A stretch of 64,000 bases of DNA. Origin: an uncultured Clostridia bacterium. Lineage in GTDB: Bacteria; Bacillota; Clostridia; Saccharofermentanales; Saccharofermentanaceae. Both the position numbers and the translations under genes were made by a program. The number at the start of each line of letters is the position of its first letter. Positions within the stretch are counted from its first letter, which is position 1. The DNA is taken from positions 49,088 to 113,087 of the forward strand of contig CAMVGO010000002.1 of NCBI GenBank assembly GCA_947167045.1. The letters run 5' to 3'. Positions 1-9,337 of the stretch are shown piece by piece. Below the pieces are notes generated by a model. The model was not told where the DNA came from, did not search any database, and saw nothing but the letters and a program-made list of their open reading frames with translations.

Positions 1-547
1 TCTCGATAAGGTTGTTGCCGTATGAATCGATCGATACGATCAGGGGTCCGAACCGCTCGGCCTTGAGCTTCCACATGGCTTCGGGCATTCCGAGATCGAG
101 CCATTCGACGCCTTCGACGTCCGTCACTTCCTCGGCTGCAACCACTGCGCATCCGCCGGGGAAGATGGTGTGGATCGCACAGTTGTCTATGCAGCCCTGT
201 GTCGTCTTGGGACCCATTCCGCCCTTGCCGATTATTATCTTAACGCCCGTCTTTTCAAGGAACTCCGCTTCGGCTTTTTCCATGCGCATCGAAGTCGTGG
301 GGCCTACGCTGATGACCTTGTACTTGTCGGGTTCGCCTTCGGCGGAGATCTTCTTCATTATCGGTCCCGCGTGGAAGATGGCCTTGCCCGTAAGGTCCAC
401 GGGAGGCATCTTGCCGGACATTACGACTCTGTGGTGAACGTCGTCCCTGCCGGTCACGATGTCGCCTGTAAGATAGATGACATCGCCTATATGTACTTTC
501 CTGATATCCTCATCGGATACGGGTGTCGTGAATTCGAAAGTGCTCAT
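1..547 (-). CDS. Fumarate hydratase class I, beta (C-terminal) subunit, truncated by window edge
   Basis: Reverse-strand reading MSTFEFTTPVSDEDIRKVHIGDVIYLTGDIVTGRDDVHHR...GKGGMGPKTTQGCIDN...; overlaps the alpha subunit by 4 bp (ATGA). Confidence 0.88.
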   Translation of the reverse strand, partial: MSTFEFTTPVSDEDIRKVHIGDVIYLTGDIVTGRDDVHHRVVMSGKMPPVDLTGKAIFHAGPIMKKISAEGEPDKYKVISVGPTTSMRMEKAEAEFLEKTGVKIIIGKGGMGPKTTQGCIDNCAIHTIFPGGCAVVAAEEVTDVEGVEWLDLGMPEAMWKLKAERFGPLIVSIDSYGNNLIE

Positions 548-1443
548 AAGACTGCCCCCTTGTGTGTGAAGAGATCGTAGGTGAAGTCGGGATTGATCCT
601 GATGCCCGCTCTCCTGTGCGCCCAGCATGCTGTGGACATGCCCATGGCAAGAGTTGCAGGGTGTCTTGATGCCTGCTCGATGTTGACGCCCATGACGGAG
701 AGCTTTCCTCCGAATCCGCCGGGGCCGAGGCCTATGGAGTTGAGGCCGTCCTCAATGAGCTTTTCCATCTCGGCAGCCTTGGGATTAGGGTTGTGCGAAC
801 CGACCTGTCTTAAGAGTGCTTTTTTGGAGAGCTTGGCAGCGACTTCGGAAGAGCCCGCGATGCCGATGCCTACGAGGCAGGGAGGACATGCGTTTACGCC
901 GTATGTCGTCATCTGTTCGAAAACCGCCTTCGCGATGCCGTCGTATCCTTCGAGCGGCATAAGGACTTTGGAGAAGCCCGGCAGTGAGCATCCGCCGCCT
1001 GCCATGTAGAAATAGAGTTCCAGAACGTCGCTGTCCTTTACGATCTCCCAGTCGATCCAGGGGCTGTGCGTTCCGATGTTGTTGCCTGTGTTTACTTCGT
1101 CGAAAACCTCGACCGCGTTAGGTCTCAGAGGAGCCTTGGCTGTAGCCTCCCTGACTGCGTCTATCAGTGCGTCTTCGATGATGTCCATGTAAGGCCATTT
1201 CGAGCCAACCCTTGCGAAGAACTGAGGGATGCCGGTGTCCTGGCATGAAGGCCTGCCCAGGGAATGAGCAAGCTGCATGTTCTTTTCCATTACGTTATAG
1301 ATATCGGGTGCAAAGCCCTCGTTCTCGGTCTCTTTCATCTGTGCGAGACGGGCTTTAACGTCATCAGGAAGATGACCTGCGGAGTAGCTCATGAACGATG
1401 CGACGAGCTTTGCAAGCTGTTCCTGCGGTAAGTCAACAGACAT
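544..1443 (-). CDS. Fumarate hydratase class I, alpha subunit
   Basis: QDTGIPQFF, NTGNNIGTHSPW, GGGCSLPGFSKVLMP and PCLVGIGIAGSSE motifs; ATG at 1443 preceded by GGAGG on the minus strand (ORF track starts further upstream). Confidence 0.9.
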   Translation of the reverse strand: MSVDLPQEQLAKLVASFMSYSAGHLPDDVKARLAQMKETENEGFAPDIYNVMEKNMQLAHSLGRPSCQDTGIPQFFARVGSKWPYMDIIEDALIDAVREATAKAPLRPNAVEVFDEVNTGNNIGTHSPWIDWEIVKDSDVLELYFYMAGGGCSLPGFSKVLMPLEGYDGIAKAVFEQMTTYGVNACPPCLVGIGIAGSSEVAAKLSKKALLRQVGSHNPNPKAAEMEKLIEDGLNSIGLGPGGFGGKLSVMGVNIEQASRHPATLAMGMSTACWAHRRAGIRINPDFTYDLFTHKGAVL

Positions 1444-1583
1444 ATCTTTTCCTCCCGGAGATTCATTCTGTGACAATTATATATCATTGTCGAAGTATAG
1501 TACTCACGGACTTTTAAATGGTTTGCAAGTTCTTTATAATGAATCAGATTACTAAATGTTTTGTGTTAAAGGGGTTTTGAAGG

Positions 1584-2984
1584 ATGACTGCTGAAGCTGA
1601 GGCGAAGGTGCCTGTTCTCGCGAAGATCACTTCCGATAAAGTATTCTGTTACGTGTCAATGGCGCTCCTCATGTTCCTGCCTGTTGCGGAGATCATCACG
1701 GAGTTCCTCATCAAGGCGAAGATCAAGAAACTGAGATTCCTTTATCCGTCTTACTATCAGCCTTATATCGTCATGATATTCGGCGGCATTTTTGTCCTTC
1801 TCATAGTATTGAATCTGATCTCGAGAGCAGTCAGCGGAAAGTTCAAACTGTACCTTGCCGACATCTTCTTTTTCACTTTGACGGCATTCATGCTCATCTC
1901 GATGTTCTGCTCGGTAAACTTCGGCGTGTTCGCCGATGGCGTGCTCTTCTACAGTGAGCGTCCCGAGACATTCCTCTGCTATTACGGACTGTTTTTCGCA
2001 GGCTCCATGATCGTGGATCCGAACCTCAGAAAAAAGCTCCTTTTCTCATATGCGATCATAGCTGTTATCGAAGGCATTTTGGGATTTTTGCAGTCCTTCA
2101 ACATCGAGATCTCATACTGTCTTTACGCGGTCAACCGCATGCCCAACACGGCATACGGAACGCTCCAGAACACGAACTTCTACGGCACGCTCTCATGTGT
2201 CCTTACAGCGGCGGTATCAGGCCTTTTCATCTTCAGTTCGAAGCTCCTTAAGTCCAAGGCTGCGAAATGGGGAACGCTGGCATTATCGCTCCTTCTTTTC
2301 TACACGCTCCTCGCGAGCAAGGCGCGTCTTGCATGGATCGGCATGGCCGGCATGATCTTCATGTACATCGTGTCGCTCATCGTCATGCGCAAGGGCGCGA
2401 TCGACAAGGATTCATTAAGACAGATAACGATCGACTTCTTAACTCTCATTATCGGTTACATCGCGGTCATCATCATCGCGATAATCTGCACTCCTTACAT
2501 CACGAGCAGGATCGAAGTTACTGCCGAGGATCTCCAGGAAAAGGCCGGCAGCGACGGCTTCGGAAACGGCAGAGGCAGGATATGGAGAGCCGCGCTCAAC
2601 AGCGTCCGAAGGCACTGGCTTACGGGTATCGGTCTTGATAACCTCGCCCAGGCATTCAGGGAAATGCCCGGATGGAAGCAGGGTGACTATGTACAGTCTA
2701 AGGGACACTGTGAATACATTCACACGCTCGCAACACAGGGTGTATTTGCCCTCGTTAATTATCTCGTAATGCTTATCTGTGCAGGCGCAGGTGCGGTCAA
2801 GACAGTCTTCACCGAGAAGGACGATGTGAAGAGAAGCCTCACATGGATCTTCCTTGGTGTCTTCATCGCATACGCGGCACAGGCCACATTGAGCAGCAGC
2901 ATTATGAATGTTGCACCGTATTTCTGGATCATCGCCGGTCTGCTGTTACCAAGGACCAAGCCTGTCTCGCTGAAGAAAGGCTGA
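1584..2984 (+). CDS. O-antigen ligase / polymerase-like (Wzy_C-type) membrane protein
   Basis: Many TM segments; GRGRIWRAALNSVRRHWLTGIGLDN...HCEYIHTLATQGV loop typical of the O-antigen ligase family. Confidence 0.8.
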   Translation: MTAEAEAKVPVLAKITSDKVFCYVSMALLMFLPVAEIITEFLIKAKIKKLRFLYPSYYQPYIVMIFGGIFVLLIVLNLISRAVSGKFKLYLADIFFFTLTAFMLISMFCSVNFGVFADGVLFYSERPETFLCYYGLFFAGSMIVDPNLRKKLLFSYAIIAVIEGILGFLQSFNIEISYCLYAVNRMPNTAYGTLQNTNFYGTLSCVLTAAVSGLFIFSSKLLKSKAAKWGTLALSLLLFYTLLASKARLAWIGMAGMIFMYIVSLIVMRKGAIDKDSLRQITIDFLTLIIGYIAVIIIAIICTPYITSRIEVTAEDLQEKAGSDGFGNGRGRIWRAALNSVRRHWLTGIGLDNLAQAFREMPGWKQGDYVQSKGHCEYIHTLATQGVFALVNYLVMLICAGAGAVKTVFTEKDDVKRSLTWIFLGVFIAYAAQATLSSSIMNVAPYFWIIAGLLLPRTKPVSLKKG

Positions 2985-3006
2985 CCTCACATAAAGGAGG
3001 CGTCAC

Positions 3007-3894
3007 ATGCTCAATTCTTTTGTCCGTTATAAAGCAGAGAAGAACAGACAGCTCTTCATAAAGAACTGCACGATCAGCGACGCACCGAGACTCGAAGAAG
3101 AGGTTTTTCCGGCCGAATGCAAGGCGGAGATGGACTTCGTTTACAAGAACGGAAACGAGCCCTTAAAGCTCGACGTCTATACACCGTTCGGCTGTTACGG
3201 CCCCAAGGAATGCTTCATCCTGATCCACGGCGGAGCATTCGTATACGGCACAAAGGTCCTTGACCAGAACTTCGGCATGCACCTCGCGATAAAGGCCGGC
3301 ATCCCGGTCGTAAATGTCGACTACACTCTCATGCCCGATTCCGACATATCGCAGATAGTAAATGAGATGTTCCACGCGATGAACTACATAAGCAGCAAAT
3401 ACGGCATCAGGACCTTCCACACTGTCGGAGATTCCGCCGGCGGGTACCTCGCTTACCTTGTCGCCATCGCCGCGAGGAGCAGACATATCCGTCACGGTCT
3501 GTGGGTGTTCGAAAAGCTCAACGGCACCGTTCAGTCGGCAGGTCTTGTCTGTCCCGGAATCAGAAACCCCAGAAAAGGTTTCCCGGGGATATATTTCGAG
3601 AAGCAGATCAACACCAAGAACGAACAGCCGCGCCTTCCCGACTACGTCTATGATCTCAACCTCATAGCGGAGCGCGACACCGACTTAAGGATCGCGATAG
3701 TCACGGGTGAGGAGGACTTCCTCCGCGAACAGGACCGCGAGTTCAGCAAGCATTTCGAGAACGTGCTCTTCTACGATGCCGAAAACGACGGCGACCTCAT
3801 AATGCATCACGTCTTCCCGGTAGCCCATCCCGAATGGCCACAGTCGGTCAAGGCGATATCCATGATCGCCGAGAATGCGGTCGGGAGAAGATAG
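3007..3894 (+). CDS. Alpha/beta hydrolase (esterase/lipase-like)
   Basis: HGGAF oxyanion motif, GDSAGG nucleophile elbow, C-terminal MHHVFP. Confidence 0.8.
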   Translation: MLNSFVRYKAEKNRQLFIKNCTISDAPRLEEEVFPAECKAEMDFVYKNGNEPLKLDVYTPFGCYGPKECFILIHGGAFVYGTKVLDQNFGMHLAIKAGIPVVNVDYTLMPDSDISQIVNEMFHAMNYISSKYGIRTFHTVGDSAGGYLAYLVAIAARSRHIRHGLWVFEKLNGTVQSAGLVCPGIRNPRKGFPGIYFEKQINTKNEQPRLPDYVYDLNLIAERDTDLRIAIVTGEEDFLREQDREFSKHFENVLFYDAENDGDLIMHHVFPVAHPEWPQSVKAISMIAENAVGRR

Positions 3895-3960
3895 GGAACG
3901 GCAAGAGTGCTCTGACATGCCTCTCAGCGTGACAGGCGATTCCGCTAAGTGCACCGGAGA

Positions 3961-4119
3961 GTACGGATTACGGCGAAAAACCGTACTCAAAAGAGCAAAA
4001 AGGTTAAAAGTGCATTTTTCAGTACCGAATTCGGTTAAAAAACAGCACGAAATCAGCACTTTTTCGAAAATTGCTTGTTCGTGCGGAATCCGGCGAAAAA
4101 CAGCACGAAAATCAGCACT
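3961..4119. repeat. Three degenerate ~60-bp tandem units each with an internal inverted word
   Basis: GTACGGATTACGGCGAAAAACCGTAC (3961), GTACCGAATTCGGTTAAAAAACAGCACG (4022), GTGCGGAATCCGGCGAAAAACAGCACG (4081). Confidence 0.6.
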
Positions 4120-4192
4120 GGAAAAACACTTAAGTCAGGGAGTTTGCGGTAACACGACCGCATAAGTCCAACAGCATATAAACGGTTAATAA

Positions 4193-4235
4193 ACTGGGGT
4201 TGCTCAAGCAAAATGGGCAACCCTGTTTTTCAGAT
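4193..4235 (+). terminator. Rho-independent terminator-like hairpin
   Basis: GGGGTTGCTC...GGGCAACCCTGTTTTT. Confidence 0.6.
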
Positions 4236-4248
4236 TTATTCATTGCAG

Positions 4249-4278
4249 ATGCAGGATGTGACAACCACATCCTGCAGA
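4249..4278 (-). terminator. Hairpin downstream of the RibU-like gene
   Basis: GCAGGATGTGACAACCACATCCTGC. Confidence 0.5.
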
Positions 4279-4286
4279 CAAAAGTA

Positions 4287-4955
4287 TCACGCCTTTTTGT
4301 TCTTGGGCTGTTCGTGCGTCTGATCGTAAGTCCTGTTGATCAGCTTTGAGATAGGCTTGTAAACGAAGAATGTGATCGTGCCGACAACGATACCCTTGAA
4401 GAGATTGAAGGGAACGAATACTGCGAGGAGCAGCGAGATCTTGTCCTTTACGAGCGGGTTGGCGCCGGCGCTCATTCCGATGATGGCTTCAAGAGGGAAT
4501 CCCATCGCAGAACCGTAGAGAGGCAATGTGATGAATGCGTTTACGGGGATGGCGACCAGAGCGAGAACGAGCGTTGAGATAATCATGGATACTGCTGCGC
4601 CTTTTCTCGTGCGGAACTTGCGGTAGATGAGACCTGCCGTGCCGACATAGATGACTCCGGTGATGAAGTTTGAAAGCTCTCCGATACCCATTGTCTGTGT
4701 GACGGGAAGGTGGATGAGATTCTTTAGAAGCTCGATCACGATGGCCCAGACCGGGCCGAGAGCGAATGTGCCGATGAGTACGGGAAGCTCGGCGAAATCG
4801 AATTTCAGGAATGCCGGCATGAACGGGAGCGGCACTTCGAGATACATCAGGAGTACTGACATTGCCGTGAGGATGGCGCATGCGGCGATGCGGCGGATCA
4901 TGATCTTGCGCGCAGCACGGGAATCCGCCTTAACGGTTACTTGAGTTTCAGTCAT
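4287..4955 (-). CDS. ribU: ECF transporter S component, riboflavin type
   Basis: Small polytopic protein with LPFMPAFLKFDFAELPVLIGTFALGP, PVNAFITLPLYG; directly downstream of an FMN riboswitch. Confidence 0.88.
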   Translation of the reverse strand: MTETQVTVKADSRAARKIMIRRIAACAILTAMSVLLMYLEVPLPFMPAFLKFDFAELPVLIGTFALGPVWAIVIELLKNLIHLPVTQTMGIGELSNFITGVIYVGTAGLIYRKFRTRKGAAVSMIISTLVLALVAIPVNAFITLPLYGSAMGFPLEAIIGMSAGANPLVKDKISLLLAVFVPFNLFKGIVVGTITFFVYKPISKLINRTYDQTHEQPKNKKA

Positions 4956-4966
4956 AGAAAATACAC

Positions 4967-5110
4967 TTCCTTTCTTCCGGACTTTACCGTCGGCCCCTAG
5001 AATCTCACTGGGTCAACCTCACCTTGAAAAAATTTATGAGGCTTGCGGGCTTACGCTTCTGGCGCTCACCGCCGGTCGGAGAATCACACTCCGCCTTGGA
5101 CGCCTCAATT
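4967..5110 (-). ncRNA. FMN riboswitch (RFN element)
   Basis: Minus strand GGCGGAGTGTGATTCTCCGACCGGCGGTGAGCGCC...AAGCCCGC...GGTTGACCCAGTGAGATTCTAGGGGCCGACGGTAAAGTCCGGAAG matches the RFN core. Confidence 0.92.
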
Positions 5111-5140
5111 ATACATTGGAAAGACGATTTGTAAAGACTC

Positions 5141-5375
5141 GTTCATAGCAATTCCGCTTGCTCCGGGTCCTCCGCGCTTCGCTTGTGTGGAAGTCGCAAG
5201 CTGAATGCTATGAACTCGTACGGAAACGTGAGCACTGCAGAATCGCAAGCTCGATACTATGAACGAGACGAAGAGAGGAAAGGTGCGGAAGTCGCAAGCT
5301 GAATGCTATGAACTCGTACGGAAACGTGAGCACTGCAGAATCGCAAGCTCGATACTATGAACGAGACGAAGAAGC
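5141..5375. repeat. Four 49-bp tandem units (A-B-A-B) plus an upstream inverted copy of the core
   Basis: TCGCAAGCT at 5194, 5243, 5292, 5341 (exact 49-bp spacing), each followed by (G/A)CTATGAAC; GTTCATAGCAATTCCGCTTGC at 5141 is the imperfect reverse complement. Confidence 0.85.
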
Positions 5376-5506
5376 GGAAACGGGCCGCCGTTCACACGGA
5401 GTATATTTATATATTTTTGCTTGTAATAAATTATAGTGTTATAATCGCTTATCACGGCCGGAGCGGGTCTATCTTCGCTTGCCGTGAATCTGCCGGGAGT
5501 GGATAT

Positions 5507-6397
5507 ATGGAGAGGATTTCATCAGATACGAGGAAAAAGGTCCAGTATGTCATCACAGACATGCTGCGCCAGTTCGACAAGATCTGCAGAGACAACGATA
5601 TAGAATACTTCGTTTGCTACGGTACCGAATTGGGTGCGGTGAGGCATCAGGGATTCATCCCGTGGGATGATGATGCCGATGTCGGCATGATGCGCGAGGA
5701 TTATGAAAAATTCAGGAAGGTCTTCGAGTCACAGGATACGGGGAACCTTTATCTGGCAAGTCCTGACGGCGATTACGAATGGCATGAGAAGGTCTATCCG
5801 AGACTCTACTATCTCGGAACGGAGATGGAGCTCGGGTATTGGAACGACTGCTTTGAGCTGAGCGGCGACAAGTTCGGCAAGGCGATCAATCTGGACATCT
5901 TCCTTTTCGATTATGTGGACAACGATCCTGCGAAGATCGAGGATACGATCAAGAAGGCGCTGAAGCTCAAGCGCAGATACATGTACTACAAGTTCAAGTC
6001 GAAGATCGTTAAGAACAGGGGTGCGAGGGCATTCGTTATGAGCCTCATGAAGCGCCTTATGTATGATTTCCATCACAACGATCCGGATGCTTCGAGGAAG
6101 CAGTATGAGAAATATAAGCAGCTCGTGCAGCACCCGAAGAGCGATTACATAATTAATTTCGATGACCTGGAAGCCGTCGATATTAGGGCGTCGCTCTTAA
6201 GATACGACCAGGTGTTCCCGACGGTCCCCGGCATGTTCGAGGGATTTGAGGTCAGGATGCAGAGGGATTACGACGCGGCGCTCACGAAGCTCTACGGCGA
6301 TTACATGACGCCTCCCGAAGGGGATGCGAAGGATGTCCACAAGACGGTACGCGCGTCTTTCGGAGACTACAAGTTCCCTGATTCTTTTGAGGATTAA
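5507..6397 (+). CDS. LicD family protein (paralog 1)
   Basis: [45 protein letters not shown]; likely ATG at 5507 after GGGAG rather than 5357, which lies in the tandem repeat. Confidence 0.88.
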   Translation: MERISSDTRKKVQYVITDMLRQFDKICRDNDIEYFVCYGTELGAVRHQGFIPWDDDADVGMMREDYEKFRKVFESQDTGNLYLASPDGDYEWHEKVYPRLYYLGTEMELGYWNDCFELSGDKFGKAINLDIFLFDYVDNDPAKIEDTIKKALKLKRRYMYYKFKSKIVKNRGARAFVMSLMKRLMYDFHHNDPDASRKQYEKYKQLVQHPKSDYIINFDDLEAVDIRASLLRYDQVFPTVPGMFEGFEVRMQRDYDAALTKLYGDYMTPPEGDAKDVHKTVRASFGDYKFPDSFED

Positions 6398-6420
6398 GGC
6401 AGCAGGAAGGAAGTAACTCT

Positions 6421-7302
6421 TTGATCAGCAGCAAGGAAATGTATTCGAAGAGCTTTAAGGAGTATATCCTGAGCGATGAGACCCTGAAGAAGGTTCAGGG
6501 AGAGCTGTTCAAGATCCTTTTGGACGTTAAGTACGTCTGTGAGAAATATGACATCAAATACATGCTCGCCGGCGGCACGATGCTCGGCGCCGTAAGGCAT
6601 AAGGGCTTCATCCCGTGGGATGATGACATCGACCTTTTCATGTTCAGGGAAGAGGCCGTAAAACTCGTCGCAAGGTTCAGGGAGGAGTTCCCCGACAAGT
6701 ATCTGGTTGCAGAGCCCCTGTGCGACGATCTGTATTTTTCGAAAGCGATCAAGATATACAAGAAGGGCACGAAATATGTCGAGATCCCGCTCGCGGGGAT
6801 CGATGCTTTCGACATGCTCTTCGTTGACGTGTTCATAATAGAGAATGTTCCCGCAAACAGCTTTATGCGCAAGCTTCACTGGAAGCACTACAAGTTTGTC
6901 TACAACGCAGCGAGCGTCTGCATCGACTATAAGTACCCGTCGCCGATAATCATGGAGAAGGCGAAGGAAAACAAGGATATCGCCGAATACGTAAACTTCA
7001 GGAGAAGGATAGGCTGGTTCTTCTCGCATTTCGGAGGGATGAAGTATTACCTCAGAAGATGCGAAAAGATCGGCAACATGAAGCGCCATACCGGCTGGGT
7101 CGGCGTTCCGTCAGGAAGCTACGACAACGAGAACTATCCCGAAGAGATCCTCCGCGAGACGACGATGGCCGAATTCTGCGGATATGAATTTCCGATACCC
7201 GCCGCATACGATACGGTGCTGGGCAGGATGTTCGGCGACTACATGAAGATCCCCGATCCGTCAAAGCGCGAGTGCCATGTGGCATATAAGATCGAGATCT
7301 GA
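6421..7302 (+). CDS. LicD family protein (paralog 2)
   Basis: [31 protein letters not shown]. Confidence 0.88.
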   Translation: MISSKEMYSKSFKEYILSDETLKKVQGELFKILLDVKYVCEKYDIKYMLAGGTMLGAVRHKGFIPWDDDIDLFMFREEAVKLVARFREEFPDKYLVAEPLCDDLYFSKAIKIYKKGTKYVEIPLAGIDAFDMLFVDVFIIENVPANSFMRKLHWKHYKFVYNAASVCIDYKYPSPIIMEKAKENKDIAEYVNFRRRIGWFFSHFGGMKYYLRRCEKIGNMKRHTGWVGVPSGSYDNENYPEEILRETTMAEFCGYEFPIPAAYDTVLGRMFGDYMKIPDPSKRECHVAYKIEI

Positions 7303-7314
7303 CAGGAGATAACG

Positions 7315-8193
7315 ATGGGCAAGGAATACGAACAGGACCTGCTTAAGAAGACACAGATAATACTGACGGACATGATGCGTCAGTTCGACAAGATCTGCAG
7401 GGACAATGACATAGATTATTTCGTTGCATATGGCACCGCGATCGGCGCCATAAGACACAAGGGATTCATCCCGTGGGATGACGATATCGACGTCGGCATG
7501 ATGCGCACCGAATACGAGAAGCTGAAGAAGGTTTTCGAGACTCAGGATACGGGCAATCTCTATCTGAGCAGTGCGGACAGTGACGACGAGTGGCACGACA
7601 AGTTCTTCCCGAAGCTCAACTACAGGGGCACCGTCTATATCTCGGATAACTGGCACGACAGTTTCGAGAAGGATGGCGAGAAGGACGGAAGGCCGATCAA
7701 TTTCGACATATTCCTTTACGATTATGCTGATGAGGACCATCTCAAGATCGCGAAGAAGACGATGGACCTCAAGCGCAACTACATGTACACCAAGTTCAAG
7801 GCCAAGCTCATAAAGGGCAAGGGCATGAGTGCGTTTGTTTCGAGCCTTGCAAAGAGGCTGATGTACGACATCCATGCTTCCGATCCGGACTATCCTAAAA
7901 AGCAGTTCGCGAAATACTTAAAGCTCATCGAGCACCCGAAGAGCGACTACATCATCTGCTACGACACCTGGTCTGAATTTGATGTCACGAGTTCGTTCAT
8001 CAGGTACGATGAGTCCTTCCCGACGAAGTCAGTACAGTTCGAAGGGATCGACGTCAAGATACAGAAAGATCACGCGAAGACACTGACGGCCCAGTACGGC
8101 GATTACATGACTCTGCCGCCCGTGGACCAGAGAGTCGCCCACCCGCCTTACAACGTATCGTTCGGCGATTATAAGTTTCCGGATAAGGCCTGA
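7315..8193 (+). CDS. LicD family protein (paralog 3)
   Basis: [30 protein letters not shown]; close to paralog 1 along its length. Confidence 0.88.
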   Translation: MGKEYEQDLLKKTQIILTDMMRQFDKICRDNDIDYFVAYGTAIGAIRHKGFIPWDDDIDVGMMRTEYEKLKKVFETQDTGNLYLSSADSDDEWHDKFFPKLNYRGTVYISDNWHDSFEKDGEKDGRPINFDIFLYDYADEDHLKIAKKTMDLKRNYMYTKFKAKLIKGKGMSAFVSSLAKRLMYDIHASDPDYPKKQFAKYLKLIEHPKSDYIICYDTWSEFDVTSSFIRYDESFPTKSVQFEGIDVKIQKDHAKTLTAQYGDYMTLPPVDQRVAHPPYNVSFGDYKFPDKA

Positions 8194-8231
8194 GCGGCAT
8201 CAAAGAACAAATCGAGGGAGTGTTGCTTCAT

Positions 8232-9326
8232 ATGAAAATACCTTTTGTCAGTTTTATCCCGCTTGAAAAGGAGCTCGATCACGAACTCCGCGGAGCCTTT
8301 GACCGCGTCTTTACAAGATCGTGGTATATCGAGGGTGAGGAAGACAAAGCCTTTGAGCAGGCATTCGCCGAATACTGCGGCGTTAAGTACGCTGTGGGAA
8401 CGGGCAACGGCCTCGATGCGCTGATGCTCGCGCTGAAATCTCTCGGAATAGGCGAAGGGGACGAGGTCATCGTTCCGTCGAACACGTTTATCGCAACTGT
8501 CCTTGCGGTTACCTATGTGGGTGCAACGCCCGTATTTGTCGAGCCTGACATAAGCACGTTCAACATCGATCCTTCCCGCATCGAAGATAAGATAACGGCT
8601 AAGACAAAGGCCATAATGCCGGTCCATCTCTACGGTCAGGCCTGTGACATGGATCCGGTTATGGAGATTGCGAAAAAGCACAGCCTCTATGTCGTCGAGG
8701 ACTGCGCTCAGGCTCACGGCGCGACATACAAGGGAAGAAAGATCGGAACCTTCGGCGACGTTGCGGGATTCAGTTTCTATCCGGGAAAGAACCTGGGAGC
8801 GCTGGGCGATGCGGGAGCCGTCATAACAAACGACAAAGAGATCGCGGAAAAGGTAAGGGCTTTGGGCAATTACGGTTCCGACTATAAATACCACCACATC
8901 TACAAGGGCAACAACAGCAGGCTCGATGAGCTGCAGGCGGCTTTCCTGGCTGCAAAACTGCCAATGCTCGACAAGGTGAATGATGAAAGAAGAAGGATCG
9001 CCGCGCTCTATTCCGCGGGCATAAAAAATGAGAAGGTCATACTTCCCGTGGTTAGGGAGGACTGCGTTCCCGTATGGCATATCTACGCCGTAAGGTGCGC
9101 AGAAAGGGATGCATTGGAAAAGCACCTTGCAGACCTTGAGATAAAGACGAACAAGCACTATCCGATACCGATCCATCTGCAGGAATGCTACAGTGATCTC
9201 GGCCTCGGTAAAGGTTGCCTTCCTATTGCCGAAGAGATAAGTGCCACCGAACTCAGCCTTCCACTATACTACGGGATGACTGATGAACAGATACAGTACG
9301 TTATCGATTCTGTAAACAGTTTCTAA
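8232..9326 (+). CDS. DegT/DnrJ/EryC1/StrS aminotransferase, FdtB/QdtB-like
   Basis: [26 protein letters not shown]...SWYIEGEED...GTGNGLDAL...[17 protein letters not shown] (PLP lysine). Confidence 0.88.
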   Translation: MKIPFVSFIPLEKELDHELRGAFDRVFTRSWYIEGEEDKAFEQAFAEYCGVKYAVGTGNGLDALMLALKSLGIGEGDEVIVPSNTFIATVLAVTYVGATPVFVEPDISTFNIDPSRIEDKITAKTKAIMPVHLYGQACDMDPVMEIAKKHSLYVVEDCAQAHGATYKGRKIGTFGDVAGFSFYPGKNLGALGDAGAVITNDKEIAEKVRALGNYGSDYKYHHIYKGNNSRLDELQAAFLAAKLPMLDKVNDERRRIAALYSAGIKNEKVILPVVREDCVPVWHIYAVRCAERDALEKHLADLEIKTNKHYPIPIHLQECYSDLGLGKGCLPIAEEISATELSLPLYYGMTDEQIQYVIDSVNSF

Positions 9327-9337
9327 GGAGAAATGCG

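Noticed and set aside
1-580. Plus-strand ORFs 12..437 and 170..580
   Set aside because: Antisense to the fumarate hydratase beta subunit, which reads well on the minus strand.
3875-4165. 96-aa plus-strand ORF
   Set aside because: Mostly the degenerate 60-bp repeat; no domain signature.
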